Of a stretch of DNA of 64,000 bases, positions 40,001-55,000 are shown piece after piece. Positions within the stretch are counted from its first letter, which is position 1, and each line of letters begins with the position of its first letter. Source of the stretch: Marsupella aquatica (Eukaryota > Marchantiophyta); assembly GCA_973895155.1 (NCBI GenBank), contig OZ316893.1:23188001-23252000 (forward strand). The letters are read 5' to 3'. A model generated the notes under the pieces. The model ran no database searches. It was given only the letters and a program-made list of their open reading frames with translations, and was not told the origin of the DNA. A program made the translations under genes and the position numbers.

Positions 40001-43000
40001 ATCCCTTGTTTTGCTTTCAATAAAATGATAGAAAGGTTTCTAACTTACTGTCGGTTGTGGACGCAAGTTGACTAAGATCTATATAATCATTGGAAACCCA
40101 GGTACCGAGGCATTCCACCGCTCTTGAAGAAGGTTGAGGATGTTGTAGTTGGAACGAATACTGGGATGTCTGCAGTATTTGCAGAGTATTATTACTTTTG
40201 GGAGCAAAAGATTTTCAAAGCTTTGAATGACATGGTCCTTAAAAGCATGGGAGCTCTTCAGTCGCTGTTTCGAGACAGTCTGTTACGGAAGGTAATTTCT
40301 CTTTCTTGTTGAACTTCTCCAGCCAGAACTATATTTACGAAGGCCATAACAGGGAATGACATGCCCCGTCAAGGCCCAACTTCTTCCTCAAAGACACTCA
40401 ATTGAGATCAAAGTTGCTTTCCTCAATACCTCAATATCCCTGGAATATCTACAATTGATTTTTGAGCGTTACATGTTCTTACATATGAAAATCAGGGAGT
40501 CCTTAAGATTTTGACCCTCGATAATTATGTAATGGGTCCTAGTCGGATTTTGGTGGGGATTTTGGTGGGCCTTGTTTGTTCTCATCAAATACTACATGGT
40601 TGCTCGTTGTGCAGGGTGCAATTGGAACGAAGCAACAAAGTTCCCGGTTGTTTAGGGTGACTTGCTATTTAAACCACCCAGACGTGGTTGTGCAGCCAAG
40701 TTTGACGGAAACTACCAAGATGTTGGCTAATATGGTATGAACCACGTAGTAATAAAAGTGTGCTTTATAGAACCTAAGGAAAAGTAAACAGATTTCCTCG
40801 AATTAAAGTGGTTCTGTTCTCTCTTCTTCTTCGTCTCACCCCCTCCTCCCCCCGGCTCTTTCCCGACACGCACGGCCAACATGAATGTGGAATTGAATTT
40901 GTGTGACTAGTCAGGTGCGGAGCATTCTGGATTCTGTCAGGCCTTTTGTTAGGTGGATGGATGGAACATGTATAGAAACAGCTCCTCAGGTGTGTGACTC
41001 TCCGATCTGGCACCCTCCTAATGTGTTAGTACAAGAGGAGAGACTTTGTGGGACTACTCACTTTTCCAATACTTAGGCAAGCGATGAAAATAATTTGATC
41101 CGTTACAGCCACTTATGAAATATTTTACTTGGACCTGTATAGAACAGTTGAGTGTTCCCTTTTCAAACGAACTTCAGAACTGAAACTGGAAGTTCTTTCT
41201 CAATTGCTGGCTGGTGGGTGCTGGTTGAAAAGGTTTAACTCATTAATGGAGGTCACAGTGGCTCAGGGACATCGTCGTTTCATTTAGTCCAGGAAATTCA
41301 ATGATTACATTTTATCTGACTTTGCCAGAATGCTGGAGAAGATGAGCAACCATTCATATTCTCATTCTACAGCGAAGTTTGTGTCAACCCGAAGGTGAGT
41401 CCGTGTCTGAGGCTTGAAGCATTCAGTTTTTCAACAATATTGCCCTACAAAGTGTCAGATGATAAGCTGAAGGGTTGCAATTAATTAGAACTGGGTAACA
41501 ACTGTATTCGAAGTTTGAGTTAGATCAATAAGAAATTTGCAAGTATCACAGCGACGAGTTTTTTGTTACAGATTATAAAGGCGATGTTCACATTAAATAG
41601 CAGCATTCAGAAAGCAAGTGCTGGGATTTACAAGTGAGTCTATTTGGGTCCGACTTCAAGCTTAAACGCTGTCACTTGAAAGTTTGTAGCACTTCTGTTG
41701 GAGTTCGGGTTCTGGAGGCAGAAGAACCGGTGGGGACCACGTGAACCATCATGCTAGCTTATTGTTGTGCTTTCATACTCCACATTCATCCGCTGACATC
41801 CTTTCCTCTTTAGACACTTGGAGAACTGGAGAAAGTACCAGCATCTTTGGAGGCAGGACAAGACGGTGATCCTTGGAAGATTTATTGCTAAGATGCCGAC
41901 ATGTGCTTTCTTTGAGACAAAGCTGGCCAAGTATGCAAAGGTGTTTGGACCTATCTTGTTGTGAATGTGCTAACACAAAACTTTCTTCAAACCGATGAGG
42001 CTCCTTCAGTAGAGGAAATTCCCTAGAAAATGAACGAAACGATTTGTATCATGATCAAATGCAGCTTAAGAGAGGTTAACCTTAATTTCCCTTGAGATCT
42101 TGACAAAGAGAATCGCTGCATGATATTTCTCCTTTCTCCAGCTTGCAAGTCAATTTGTTTGCTAATAACCAACCCTCGCGAAAGCAATAGAAGGAAGAGG
42201 CAAGTTAGGATTTTTTATATGCAGTTGTCTGGATCACCACGTACCATGCAATTAATTCCCTCTTGAAGCACAGAAAACAAAGCTTAGACTTCAATTTGCT
42301 CATGTAATTCATGTAGCATCGAAAGCCTCTGTATATAATTTCCTGACGATGGTGGTGAAGTCGGCTGTTTCAGACTGAGGTGATTGTTGGACTCTAGAAG
42401 TACAGTATAAATATTCCAGAAGGATGCTACAGTGAACAATTGGCTGAGACAATTTGTTAAACAGGTAGCAGCAGATGTACTGGAGGTCCCCAGAGATAAA
42501 TCCGTAGAGTTCTTGCAAATCAGTTCTCATCAGCTTGTTGCATCAGTGCACAGTGAGGCTTCCGCATGGGTTCTTGCAATTGGAGAAGCTATGATACAGA
42601 GCGAGAAGGAACGGGTAACCCAATTACATGCAAAGATTGACAAATGGTCAGACGTCTTGCATCAGGTAAGTCAACGAGTTCCCTTGGCTCTTGTGTTGTG
42701 TTCTTCATCCTATTTCATAGCAATTAATGCGATGTCATGTAACATTCTTCATCCTATTTCATAGCAATTAATGCGATGTCATGTAACATAACTTCAATCA
42801 AGATTCCTAAGCTACTGTAGAGAGGAAACTTTCAAGCCAATCAAAAAACGTATCTAATCGATGGGGTGATACAGGCACCAGATGCTTTAGAGAGTTTGAA
42901 GGCCGTTCTGAATGTGGTTGGCGAGATTTTGGCCGCAGACATGTTGATGGAGCTGGAGTAAGTACTGTATATCCTCCGAATGATTAATTGCTTCATCCTT

Positions 43001-46000
43001 GTGGACTCAATTTTAAGCTTCACCTGTAGATATTTTCCAATCGCAAATATTGCCCCTATGACTTCTTCGCCCCGTTTGGATACCGTGGACTCTAAATTCT
43101 AGCCGATTCTGGTGATCAAGTTGGATCATCAGGTGAACAGTTGTGCGCATTTGGTCAAACATCTTTGGGAAATCACTCTGCTTAGCATACTGACTTCCCA
43201 TGAACCTTCAATCTACTGTTCTAATTGTCTTCCAACTCAATTTTTCAGATACCTTGACTTGGAGGAACGATGTAGAACTCGAGATCTCTACAAAATTCCA
43301 ACCACTGAGGAAGACAGAGCTAAAATATTCTCCATCCGCACACGGAAAGTACTAACATAAACCTCTTGATTCCCTGGACGTACATTGACTTGGAACCACT
43401 CTGTTCTTCCCTACTATCACGAAAGTTTTCTAGATGATCGTCATTTTCTCTGATATACACTTGTGAATACTAGTTTATGTTTTGTCTCGTTGCCACTATT
43501 ATTTACTCGAAATATTGAGGTCGGACAACTTTCATCTGACAGATGGGAAGCTGTGGAGCTTGAGGCGAGGGGTTTAAGTGTGACTTTGCAGACAATAAAG
43601 AAGAACTTTGTTGCTGGAACGCAATTGCAGGTATATGGATTGAACCAGCGAACAAAAAAAGTTAAAGATTAAGAGATTTTAAACTAGAGGAACTACAATA
43701 AAGAAGATGGGATGGTAAAAATGGGATGGTAATGGGAAAGTAAAGCATTTGATCCAGCATTTAAAGCAGTTCGTAATGGCATATTAGCAAATTAAGTACA
43801 GACCCTCAAAAGACAGGTCATCTGGGATTCTTCTTTCAATCTGCAGCTTCACTTGAAGGTAATGTTGCATGTGAGAAGATACACAAACTATTACGTGCAA
43901 AGCGAATTGGTCAGTTAGGAATTCCTGAGTCTGTGCTTAATTGTGCAGGCCGAAGAGTTTTTGAAAGAAACTGTTGCATTCCGTGATCGGATGATGGCAA
44001 AAGGACCTGTAAAGTGCACTGATCTGGACGAGGGAGTCCAACTGCTCAAACAATATCAGGTCTGTGGATTAAACTTCTTGTATGAATGTGTAACGTTGGG
44101 CATTGCATTTGTAAAGTACCTTGTTGTCATGTTCAATTGGCATTGCTAGCCGAAAAGTGCTTGGAATCAATTTTAGTATAAGCTTCATCACCGATGTACA
44201 ATAATTCCCAGGTACTAAAACCATGGGACTACTCATTTCACAATTATGTTTATAACTCAATTTGTATTCATTTCCGGTTTCTTTACCTGGATTCATGGCG
44301 CAGGAGGAGCTTGAAACCATGCAGAAAACGAAAGATGGGCTTGTGCTTGCACAAAAGCTTTTTGACATGCCTGTCACACCATACCCTGCTTTGTTTGAGG
44401 TAGAGTCCCTCTGACCTCGTGTGATGGACCGGAGTCTAGTTAGATGAATGTGATAGAAGAATCTATACATAGACAACTGGAAACCTTGAGTGGCTGAATG
44501 TTTCCTAGAGGGCAAAGTATTTTAACGAATAAAGTCCAGCGATGTTCTGAAAATATCCAAATCAAATTAGTGGCTCTTGAACATCTTATGGAGTGAAACG
44601 ATTAGATCGTTATGGGCACAACATGTAATTAGTTTTACTCGCGTGGCCAGGTTGACACAGCTCTGACAAACGCTGCCCTGATCTATGATATCTACATTGA
44701 GTTTACAAATACAGTCGCCAGCTACTCAGGTATGCTGTGGGTTGAGCTGGATATCAACAAGCTAGTCACTATCACTGATGAGTTTGGAATAAGGATGAAG
44801 AAACTAAAGCGACTCCGAACCCAGATACCGTACATCAATCTGGAAGCCAGATTGAAAGGATTCCAGGACTCACTTCCACTAATTCAGGTACGACTTGCTT
44901 TACTTAATTTGTTTTTACAATCAGCCATGAAAGTTTGAACAGTGTGCTAGGAATGCGACCGCTGTTCCGCTGGAAGTAGTAGAATTGAATCTCCAAAGGA
45001 ATGTTTTATACAACTGGTGTAGGATCTCAAAAGTGAGGCTTTAAGGAAGCGACATTGGGACAAGCTGATGAAGGAGACTGGAAAAAGTTTTGACATGGAT
45101 CCTAAAACATTCACTCTGGCAAGCATTTTCCGAATGGAGCTCTATAATTTTGCTGATGTTATCAGGTAATGATCGATCACCTAACAAAATACAAGTAAGG
45201 CTGAATTGCATAAAGTATAATTAAATGCGCACGTCCAAGCATTGGAAGCTTGTTAATGAACCTACGAATGTCCGGCGTTCAGACCAATTATGTTTAAGAA
45301 TTGGTCCACCAAATCTATCACTGGCATCAAAAGCACTCAGAACTATGTAATTTTGGACTTTCCATAACTCCATGGATAAATATTTGCTGCTTCCTTGAGC
45401 CACATTACAAGGCAACATTCCTATGTCTTCAGTGAAATCACGAATGCTGCAACAAAGGAGCTTAACATCGAAACAGAGCTCAAGAATATTGCAGAGGTCT
45501 GGAAGGTGCAGACATTTGATGTCTTCAAGTACAACAAAGACGGAATAGACAGAGGCTGGGTGCTAAGGGCAACTGAACCAATAACAGTCCTTCTGGAGGA
45601 GATGATGATGAATCTTCAGGGAATGACCAGTTCTCGATATGTTCGACCCTTCATTGATGAAGTCAGCTCTTGGGAACAGAAGCTGAGTTTGGTTGGAGAA
45701 GTGATTGATACTTGGATGCAGGTTTGGAATTTTTCAAGTAGAGAAATGATCTAAAGTGTTTTGTTGCTTTTAGCTTTGCAATCGTACGTCAACTTCGGAT
45801 AGTTCACCTGTCTTAATTACATTGCAAGTTTCCAATAAAAGTAGAAGAAAACTAAGACAGAAGGGATCATAGAAACAGGGGGAAACGAAATACAAAAGAA
45901 ACCGAAAGGAAGATACGAATATATGTAAAGCCAACCATATAAAACGACAGAGAAACACGATCAGAGTAAAGGTTTGAGCCCCTGGGTGAAGAAGAAACGG

Positions 46001-49000
46001 ATCGGTGCTTTGCAGGCAACATACTAAGATTGAATTGTTGTATGGTACGACGTGTCACTGTTGACGTGCAGGTACAACGAAAATGGATGTATCTTGAGAG
46101 TATTTTTGTGGGGTCAGATGATATCCGGCATCAGCTACCAAATGAAGCAAAGAAATTTGATCAAATTGACAAGAATTGGATGAAGGTAATGGCCGAGACA
46201 TCCAAATTTCCCAACGTTTTGGAGGCCTGCAGCTCTGACGGCCGCCTGGATACATTGAAACTGCTCTTCAAGCAGTTGGAGAACTGTCAAAAGAGCCTGA
46301 GTGAGTAAGTACCACTGTAGCATCGCCCGATTCTTGTTATAGTTAGGTGAAGCTACCGGATTTCCATTACAACCACTCTTGATTAGACGCCAATTTAAGT
46401 GGTCAGCATGGTTTTGCTAGATTTAGAAACACATCTTTCAAATACCCCAATTCTCCATATTTTTGCAGGCCCTTCGTATGTCCTTTGCAGTTACTAGAAG
46501 CTGTACGTCAAGTACTGGTTGTCGAGGGAATCTGGTGTTGCAGTTGTACTGCCTTAATTGTTGGGAACCCTGATTTATCGCAGGTATTTGGACAGTAAGA
46601 GAAACGCGTTTCCCAGGTTTTTCTTCATATCTGATGATGAGTTACTCTCAGTACTGGGTACCTCTGATCCCAGCTCCATACAGGAGCACATGCTCAAAAT
46701 GTTTGACAATTGTGCTGCGCTATATTTCGGAGAAAAGGCGAAAACAGTAACTGGAATGAAATCCTCAGAAGCAGAATCTTTCAATTTTCGACTGAAGGTC
46801 AATACGGAAACTGCAGTTGAAATTTGGATGAAGTCTGTGGAGGCTGAAATGAGAAGTACCTTATTTGATATAATGAAAGAAGGTGTGTATCATTATGCAA
46901 AATCACGACGGCAAGACTGGATCTATGACAACCTTGGTATGGTCACCCTGGTGAGTTTCTACTGAAAAGTTGATTGAGATCTTTCCAGAATTGAGAGTTT
47001 GCAAAGAGAACTAATATGTAAAAACTCTACATCACTTTCGAGCAGATTCTGATCGGGAATGAGAATTGAACACGTCCGGGTTTTAATTACAGGCTGGAAG
47101 CACTGTTTGGTGGACATGGGAGGTTGAAGATGCTTTCCGTTGTGTTCGCCTTGGGGACAAAAATGCAATGAAAACGTTCAGTGTCAAGCTCACAAATCAG
47201 CTGACTGAGCTGGTTGGAATGGTCCGGTCAGACCTGAGTGGCCTACAAAGGAAAAAGGTTTGTCATACCTTTTGCACACAGATTCGAAATTGGGCAGTAG
47301 ACGCAACCCTGTGACTTTGTTCGATTCCTTACTAAATTACTATTGTGTTGGTTAAAATTTTATGCATTCATGCTATATAGAGAGGAAGGGCCTTACCCTA
47401 TGCCAGTAGTGTACTGTACCAGGTTTCTAATTCCAACATGATATTGATTATTGTGCGACATATCCAGTTTCCCACTATTTTTCTTTGGTAGAGGTATAAA
47501 TAAATTTGGGCTCTTCTACCGCTATTTAAATCCTTAACCAGTCTTTCCTAACACCTCTCCTCCCAGGAGATAGCCTTGTCACAATTTGCATCCGTTTTCT
47601 ATTACAAAGCAGGTCAATGCCCTGATCATCATTGAAGTACATGCACGAGATATCATCGATACGTTTGTCCGTGATAGTATTCTTGACTACCGAGAATTCG
47701 CATGGGAGAGCCAATTGCGTTTCTACTGGGATCGGAAGGAAGATGACACTGTCATAAGGTGAGACACCCTTTCCTTGGAGAATCTTAGGAGTGAACATTG
47801 GAACTGACTTACAGGACAGGAGACCAGATTGTCTCCAAATGCCTGGAAGCCATGAGTTTGAACCGTGAATAAGAGGTAATCTTTTACTACAACTGCTGGG
47901 TCCATGAACTCAATCTGCTAGAATTTGAACATAGGTTTATCTGCATCAAGATGGTGTTTCCAAAGATGTGCAATCGACGATGTATGGACAAATTTCGTTG
48001 GTCAAGCCTTACCTTAGAAGGCGCAGTTTCATGTTATTTGTCAGAGATTTGTGTTTGTTGTTTAGATAATTAAGCAAGTCACTTAACTTTGTTTGTTTGA
48101 TAGAGAATCAACTCGATATACATAGAAATCTCCAAGCGCAGTACTTGAGATTAATGACTGTCTTTCATATACGCTCAATGATGCTCTAATTCTACAATGT
48201 GACCTTGCAGACAATGTACAGGGGAATTCAAGTATGGATATGAATACATGGGCTTGAATGGAAGACTTGTTATCACAGCATTGACTGATCGCTGCTATAT
48301 GACTCTCACAACAGCACTCACTTATCGCCTGGGTGGTGCTCCAGCTGGGCCTGCTGGAACGGGCAAGACAGAGACCACGAAGGATCTTGCGAAGTCCATG
48401 GCTTTACTTTGTGTAGTGTTCAATTGTGGTGATGGTCTTGATTATAAGGTCCGTATTGAATCCAATTGGTGCCAGAACAGGGGAACAGATTCCTTCTTTC
48501 GATCTGACTCACCTGTTGAACAGCCTGTCTATGTCGAGATTGAAGCATTTTCATATTTCCACGACTGTTGAACAGCCTGTCTATATCGAGATTGATGCAT
48601 TCTCATATTTACACAAGTGTTCAACACCAGAGAGATAATCAAATAAAGTAGCTGCTGCATGTGTTGTTACTTTTGAGATTGATTCCTACATTCTAGATTC
48701 ATCTCGGAAATCCTTACCAGACTGGTCTTACCTAAGTGATAAAAGTACGTTGTACATTAATGACTTTGTCGAAAAGATCCGTGGAACATGTTGTGTGTAT
48801 AGCAGGGATATGAATCAGGCACTGTAACCAAAGCCCAGCCCAAGTGGGTGACAGACAAAACGGTGCAAAGCTGATAACAGTGTCCATCTTTATGTCCAGG
48901 CGATGGGTTCCATATTTTCTGGGCTCGTCCAATGTGGAGCATGGGGATGCTTTGATGAATTCAATCGTATAGAGGCTGAAGTGCTGTCTGTTGTTTCGTC

Positions 49001-52000
49001 TCAAATCAAACAGATTCAGGTTTGCTTTTTGCATTTTACATCGTTTTCGGTGTATACGACATTTATCAAGTTTTTCTTTTAAGATTAACAAAGAACAGCA
49101 TAGCATAAAACTTGGTATTGATTTCTTTGATTGGAAATCTTCCACTTGTTGGGAACTGGGCTGTTTTCGACGTGGTGACCATCTTCATTCAAGATCTTAT
49201 ATAGGCTTCCACATGGCTGTCTAAAACACTTCGGGTCATGATGTACAGGAAGCATTGAAGAACGAGCAAAGGAAATTCGTATTTGAAGGCCGGGAGATTG
49301 CTCTGGATCCAAGGTCTGGAATATTCATAACAATGAATCCTGGATATGCTGGGAGAACAGAGCTACCGGACAACCTAAAGGCCCTGTTTCGCCCAGTGAC
49401 CATGATTGTGCCAGATTTCCTTCAGATCTGTGAAATCATGTTGTTCTCAGAAGGGTAGGATTTTTTTTCCAAAGGTCTTACTAACTAAAAGGTCACATAT
49501 AATGTTTGAAATCCTAATTTGTTTGTTTAGTAATTTAGATGGGACTGAAATATCAGAACAAGCCAAACTAAGCGACATTTTCTCCTCCACAGATTTGATA
49601 GTGCCAAGGTCTTAGCCAAGAAGATGACCGTGTTGTATAAACTGTCCAAGGAACAGCTCTCCAAGCAGTATCACTATGACTTTGGTTTGCGAGCTCTGAA
49701 GTCAGTTTTGGTCATGGCTGGATCTTTCAAGCGAGGCTTTCCTGAAATGAGCGAAGCACTGGTCCTGATGCGAGCTCTACGAGATATGAATCTTCCGAAG
49801 TTTGTTTTTGAGGATGTTCCTCTATTCCTGGGTCTGATCAACGATTTGTTCCCGGGGTTGGACTGTCCTCGAGTCCGGTATCCTACTCTCAATGATGTTA
49901 TTGAGCAAGACTTAAAGGTAAAGATAATGCAACATAATGCTTGACGTTTAAACAACACCTTCTGGCACGAGTTTTCTTTTCCTCCATGTTTCCTTCTTTG
50001 TATGCCTTGTCAAGCGATCTACCATAGGGAGAAGAATCATATAGCAACATCCAAAATTTGGGCTTTCCTCCATGTTTTTTTCCTTGTATGCATTGCCAAG
50101 CGATCTACCGTAGGGAGAAGAATTTTACAGCAATATCCAAAAATTGGGTTTAACAGCACAATAACAAGAGGAATATGCAATACTGTTGATACAATCTAGA
50201 ACCTTGTGAGTAAGTGCCCGACAATCACTTCATGAACAGGTCATCATTTGATTTCGTCCTTCTGGAAATGAATTCTATTTTTGTAAGTGTTACTCTTTTT
50301 GTTAGGCAGAGGAAATGACTCTTTCCAGATCTCACCCTGGATAAACAACAGAAGGGTCTTTTAGGTGTATTATTCTGCTTGTCCAGATTCAAATTGAAGT
50401 ATAGTAACTTGAAGATTGCCATGCATATCAGGCATTGTTTAGCAAAAGTTACTCACCAAAGTCACATCTAAAGTTGGACAAGTTAAAGACATGACAGATT
50501 TTGTTTCTAAGAATTGTCACCATGGTTTTGTCTGGAACGCAGGAAAACTCCTACCAAGTGCTGACAGCACCTGGTGAGCAAGTAGATAAAGTAATCCAGC
50601 TCTACGAGACCATGCTTACACGGCACACAACTATGGTGGTTGGCCCTACTGGTGGAGGCAAGAGTGTGATTTTGAATACCCTTGCCCGTGCACAAACCAG
50701 AATGGGCTATCCTACAAAGCTTTTCATTATCAATCCCAAGGCTCAACCTACCAATGAGCTATACGGAGAGATGGGTGCGTTCGTTTTATAATTTTTCAAC
50801 TATGGTCATTTTAAGGTTGAAATGGCCATACACGTAAAAACAAATTGTGCATAATGATGAGAAGAATGAGCATACGAGGAAAGTATTTCAAGAACCTTGG
50901 GTGAGCTGCAATTTAGGCCAAATCTAGGGCGATGCAGGGCAGAGCAGGGCAGGGCAGGGTGACCCACCCTGGACCAATATTCATTTTGAGCCCCGAGTTT
51001 GCATTTCCACAGATGGTAGTCAATGCTCTAATTATTAAAGGCACTCGAGGAAAGTTCTTTGTAGCTGATAGATGTTTGCTCTACAATCATCTTCATGGGA
51101 TAAGCGCCCGTATGTAGGCTTTCATCATAAAACTGAATTAAGTTCTCCTAGACAAATTAAATGAAAGCATGCTGGATAAATCAAAAGGGAAAGATACAAC
51201 CAGATTATTTGTGAGGTTACAATTGTTATGTTTTGAGAACGAGTTTTAAGTCAGGATGCTTTTGCCAGGCTTGGCAAAAGGGGTTCTGACCACAACCAAA
51301 ACAATTATGTCCCATATTTCTCGTCCCAAGCGCAAGGGAAGGTTATTTTGTTCAATTTGTATGATTATCGCAGTGACAACTTCTTTGTCATGACACAGAT
51401 CCTGACACTCGTGACTGGACGGATGGTCTGTTATCTAGCATTTTCCGGGAAATGAATAAACCTCTCCCCCCTGACAAGCAAGACAGGTTCTACATTGTGT
51501 ATGATGGAGATGTAGATGCCCTGTGGGTTGAGGATATGAACAGTGTCATGGACGATAACAAGTTGCTGACTCTGCCAAATGGAGAACGTATTCGTCTTCA
51601 GAATCATGCAAAAATGCTCTTTGAGGTTTTTGTCGTCAATTCTCTGTAACTTGGCAGAAATCACAAACTGGGATGTTTGCGTTTGCAGCGTGCAGCGCAA
51701 ACACAATTATGGAGCTTAAGAAGATAATTAAATGATGGAGTAGTAATTAAGAAAGAAACACAGATTGGTTCTGGAGACTGGGGCGGACACACTCAAACCA
51801 TAGTGCAATAAAACAGGAGTAAAGTACTTTGAAAATACTGTAAATCCCCATCAAACAATTCTGTAGCAGGATGCTGAAATCTCTTCAAAACAGTACACAA
51901 TTTCTTCGCTGCTCTCTCATGACACAGCTTGCAAGTCAATTATACCTGACGAGGTCTGAATTCATCTAATGTGATAGGTGGCAGATCTGCAATATGCCTC

Positions 52001-55000
52001 GCCAGCAACTGTTAGCAGATGTGGAATGGTGTTTGTGGATAACAAGAACCTGGGATACAAGCCTTACCTATGGAAATGGTGTAACACGAGGACAGTGTAC
52101 GTCAAATTTGAACTTCTTTTTGTAGTAGTTGTACCACTGAATGCCTCGTGGTTCATAAATCCTAAGCTCCAAACTAGAAATAACTTCCTTCGTGAAACAT
52201 GTTAAAGCCATGATATTACACATAGTGTACTGTTTACACAGATTTAAATTTACTAGATTTCACACGGTACCCAGAAACTGCCTACGTGGCTGATAAACTC
52301 TCCACCGCAAAATGATTTCCTTCTTGAAGGTAGACCTAAGGTGAAACATAATTATGTCAAACCGTGGTATTGTATGTATCATGCCAATTGCATAGATAAA
52401 TATCAAAACTACATCTAAAACTCTGTAAACTCGTGTGAGACTCATGTATCACTGCAGCTTTCGCAAGGCCAGGATTGAGCTTGGAAAATGCCACTGATGT
52501 AATGTAGACAAACTGTCACAGTTGAATCGTCTCCATGGGCTTTGCAGGAAAGACGAGGCAGAGAGTTTGAGAGATTTTATGGACAAATATGCCCAAAAGT
52601 GTATTGACTTTGTCTTGGAAGGAATCAATGAGGACGTCATCACCAAACCCCTGCAGCAAACCATCCCTTTGACTAATTTGAACATGGCGATACAGCTTTG
52701 CACGCTTCTCGAAGTAATTCTTGGTGATGGAACTCTAGTCTCTACGCCGCAAGTATGTTACAATCTGAACCTTCAGCCCTGGCCGAAAATATCGTTTGTA
52801 AATTGGAAGACATGTATCGTAATAACCACTCGAGAGAGACTTGAACTAAGAGCAGAATGCATTGGGCACAGAGTCAATCATTCCCCTATCTAATTGGGGC
52901 ATCCCCTGCTTGACGTGACATTACAGTTAGAAATTTCAATCAAGATTCAAAGCAAATTAAAGTCCTTCCATCTTGGGAATTCTCCAAATAAAAGCCCTAG
53001 GGCAGGTAGTGCATTCGGGCACTTACTTGGACGATTTCCTCACGGGAGGCGCATACCTTACATATTCTTCTATGGTATTATCACTCTGAAATGTGGTTAC
53101 AATTTTTCCCAGCGAATAGGAAAGGATGAAACTTCCTGAAATCAAGAGTTTGATAAAGTTAGTCAAGTTCGTAAGAACTCTGAAAGGTGGCGCGTATATG
53201 AAACACAGTTTTGAGATCTCACAGTTGGTTCACAACAGGCGATCGAAGCAGTCTTCATCTTCTCGACGATATGGTCCATTGGAGCAGGCGTAGTGCAAAG
53301 CACAACATGTAAGGACCGGGATCGTTTTGACAAATTCGTCAAGAGCCTTGCTGGACTTGGGACGAGTCCCAATGACCCTTTGCCCCCAAATCAACTCCCA
53401 ATTGAGTCCCTTTACGAGTTCTGCTTTGACATTGTTGACCTTCAGTGGCGATCCTGGAAAGTGATGGTTCCGACTTATGTGGTAAGAGAACCATTCTCTA
53501 TCCTTCCACATTTCTAATGTCGTTCCAAAACTGTCAGTCTGGACTGTGGGACGATGGTTCTCCAACCAAATCAATGACAGTGTCTGCTGATGTTCTCTTC
53601 ATTGTCTGAAACTTATTAGTGGTTAAAAGATGCAGACTTTCAGCTACTAATGATGCTCATCCTAAACATTTGAAGGCTCTCTTGCAACTTGCAGCCCCCG
53701 CCGGACAAAGTCTTTGCCAAGATTCTTGTACCAACTGTGGACACAGTGCGATCAACATGGCTCTTGAATACTCTAGTTCAGGTACCGAAAAACTGTATCA
53801 AATACTTTCTTTGCACTATCTATACTCAAATATGGTCTTCAATGTCAAATACGCACAACAAAAAATTACAAATTTCCGCAGTGATCAGGGTTACTGCACT
53901 GGACGAGGATGAAAGAAACATCCAGGTACTGGCATTAGTCATCACAGATTGTAATGAAGGAAACACTCTCTGACTGTAGAAAGATTGTTCCCCAAACTCT
54001 CTGGACTGAGAGATAGGGGCTTTAATTTGCAGTAAGATTTGAAGCTACCTACTGTGAAGAGATCCTTCTCCACGTGAACAATACAAGATATATTAAAGAA
54101 CTTTAGTAGTTGGCCTGAATATCGAACCAATAAAAATCTCGTCGTCCACTGCTCCAGCACTAAATTGATCAGCTGCTAAATCTAATGATTACATTTACTC
54201 TCTGCAGGCTGGGAGAGCTGTACTTTTCGTGGGGGAGAGTGGAACAGCAAAGACAGTCGTGATACAGAAATACTTTGGCACCCTGCCTACTACAGGATGG
54301 CTGATATTGGCCATGAATTTCAGCAGTCGTACAACCTCCATGGATGTGCAGAGGATGATTGAAGATGCTGTTGAGAAAAGGACAAAGGTTACCTCCTCCT
54401 TACAAACTGCCCCCCACCTTAGATGATCCTCCCTCCCTGCCCCTGTCAGAGACTTTTCTGTATTTGACAAAGTCGGTTCTCCCATATCATCTTTCAATGG
54501 CTAATCTATCCTAATTATTATTCCTATGTGTCCTCTAATTACAATTTCGGGACTTAACATGAACTAGAAAGCACTATAATGCTTGGCAACTGCCGTACTG
54601 ACATCCTTTCCGATGTAAGAATCATGGGAACTAAACTAGAGACTTTGTACCCATAGATCACTTCAACCATAGTACCGCAATCCAGACTTACCAGTTAACG
54701 AACTGACTGAGTGGGATGCCAACCTCTAGACGCCCATTCGTATCAATTCTACATTCAGGGTTTTCGACCTGATCGATGATGATACTCCTTAGATCCCGTT
54801 CATCTGTAGCCACCACAACCCACACGACAGAGTATGCCGGTCTGAACCCGGCGTGAACGATTTCGATCCCGACTTTAACGTCAGCACTTACAGAGCTCGT
54901 CTCCATCCAGATTTTCGCCTCAAAGTACTCCTGGTTCTCTATATGATTGGTGGTTACTCCATCATCATCAATCAAGGAGATTTCCGTTTTGCTGCTGTTT

